Source of the DNA: Parasphingorhabdus cellanae
GTDB taxonomy: Bacteria; Pseudomonadota; Alphaproteobacteria; Sphingomonadales; Sphingomonadaceae
Length of the DNA stretch: 64,000 bases
Direction: 5' to 3'
NCBI RefSeq assembly: GCF_017498565.1
Contig: NZ_CP071794.1
Coordinates: 744,001 to 808,000, forward strand
Position 1 is the first letter of the stretch; every line of letters starts with the position of its first letter. Below the pieces are notes generated by a model. It did no database searches. It was not told the origin of the DNA and saw only the letters and a list, made by a program, of their open reading frames with translations. The translations under genes and the position numbers were made by a program. Shown piece after piece: positions 63,691 to 64,000 of this stretch.

Positions 63691-64000
63691 ATGACCAACA
63701 CTCTCGCCAATCCTCTCACCCTGCCCTGCGGCGCCATATTACCCAATCGCATCGGTAAAGGCGCAATGACCGAGGGAATGGCAACGCCCGATGGTGTCCC
63801 TACCCCGGAACTCGAACGGCTCTATGGCATCTGGTCCGATGGCGGTGCCGGGATGTTGCTCAGCGGGAACATCCAGATCGACCGCGATCATCTGGAACGC
63901 CCCGGCAATGTTGTGATCGACCAGCCAGCCGATGACGTCATGATGGCAGCACTGAAAAGCTGGGCCGCAGTTGCCACCCGCAATGGCAATCATTTTTGGG
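63691..64000 (+). CDS. Old-yellow-enzyme-family flavin oxidoreductase, C-terminus beyond window
   Basis: The frame from ATG 63691 is open to the right edge and gives 103 residues. LPCGAILPNRIGKGAMTEGMATPDGVPT matches the first strand of NADH:flavin oxidoreductases of the old-yellow-enzyme/2,4-dienoyl-CoA reductase group, and GGAGMLLSGNIQIDRDHLE follows. FMN-dependent, probably reduces an alpha,beta-unsaturated carbonyl. Truncated by the window. Confidence 0.85.
   Translation, partial: MTNTLANPLTLPCGAILPNRIGKGAMTEGMATPDGVPTPELERLYGIWSDGGAGMLLSGNIQIDRDHLERPGNVVIDQPADDVMMAALKSWAAVATRNGNHFW

Overview
The window comes from an alphaproteobacterial chromosome, most likely a marine or aquatic member of the Sphingomonadales (Parasphingorhabdus/Sphingorhabdus-like). 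This is inferred from gene content: the rne / AMIN-amidase / mrcA neighbourhood, a SciP-type DUF1153 cell-cycle regulator with CtrA-like boxes, a crtY-crtI-crtB carotenoid cluster, a THI-box thiC, and DUF3297, DUF3008 and DUF2945 genes. No phage, transposase, integrase, CRISPR array or rRNA was seen; it reads as ordinary chromosome with a high share of small, poorly characterised accessory genes.

Layout. 1-3.3 kb (minus): cell-wall genes, an AMIN-amidase whose frame is broken at a run of six G, followed by a PBP1A running off the left edge. 3.8-8.9 kb (plus): RNase E, an M48 protease with TPR repeats and a DsbA-like protein. 8.9-11.3 kb: a diverged 102-bp tandem duplication, rlmE and ppx/gppA (minus), and tRNA-Gln(CUG). 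11.3-21.3 kb: a TIGR03032-like protein, small membrane and PilZ proteins, an XpaC-like/TelA pair, the tesA / ybbA-ybbP divergent cluster, a BASS transporter and a family 2 glycosyltransferase. 21.5-28.3 kb (plus): typA, a metallo-beta-lactamase-fold lipoprotein, membrane proteins, DUF3297, and an SDR / enoyl-CoA hydratase pair. 28.4-31.7 kb (minus): a compact operon of a KAS III-like enzyme, a GFA protein and two HSL-family hydrolases. 31.9-40.4 kb: ung, small stress-type proteins, cspA, a putative ion channel with DoxX, a cyclase-family protein, EthD, a thioesterase and a 49-residue secreted peptide. 40.5-50.6 kb: a 551-residue protein of unknown function with a structured leader, a racemase-like protein, a BKACE enzyme, a GGDEF cyclase, a lipocalin and a TbpB-like lipoprotein. 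50.7-54.6 kb (minus): thiC with its TPP riboswitch, a receiver-EAL phosphodiesterase and SciP. 54.9-64 kb: an MipA-type outer-membrane protein, DUF2141 overlapping a sterol-desaturase-family gene, crtYIB, cysQ, pmbA, and the start of an old-yellow-enzyme gene at the right edge.

Themes. Cell wall and cell cycle: PBP1A, the amidase and SciP, with TTAA-N6/7-TTAA boxes near several genes. Cyclic di-GMP: one GGDEF, one receiver-EAL and one PilZ protein. Envelope: amidase, TelA, YbbAP, TesA, many lipoproteins, MipA. Lipid and isoprenoid metabolism: the KAS III operon, ECH/SDR, and crtYIB. The points most worth a second look are the split amidase, the dual-coding DUF2141/desaturase overlap, the KAS III-GFA-HSL-HSL operon, the 551-residue unknown protein with mutually exclusive leader hairpins, and the set of CtrA-like boxes. 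All family names are from reading motifs by eye; no database search was run.
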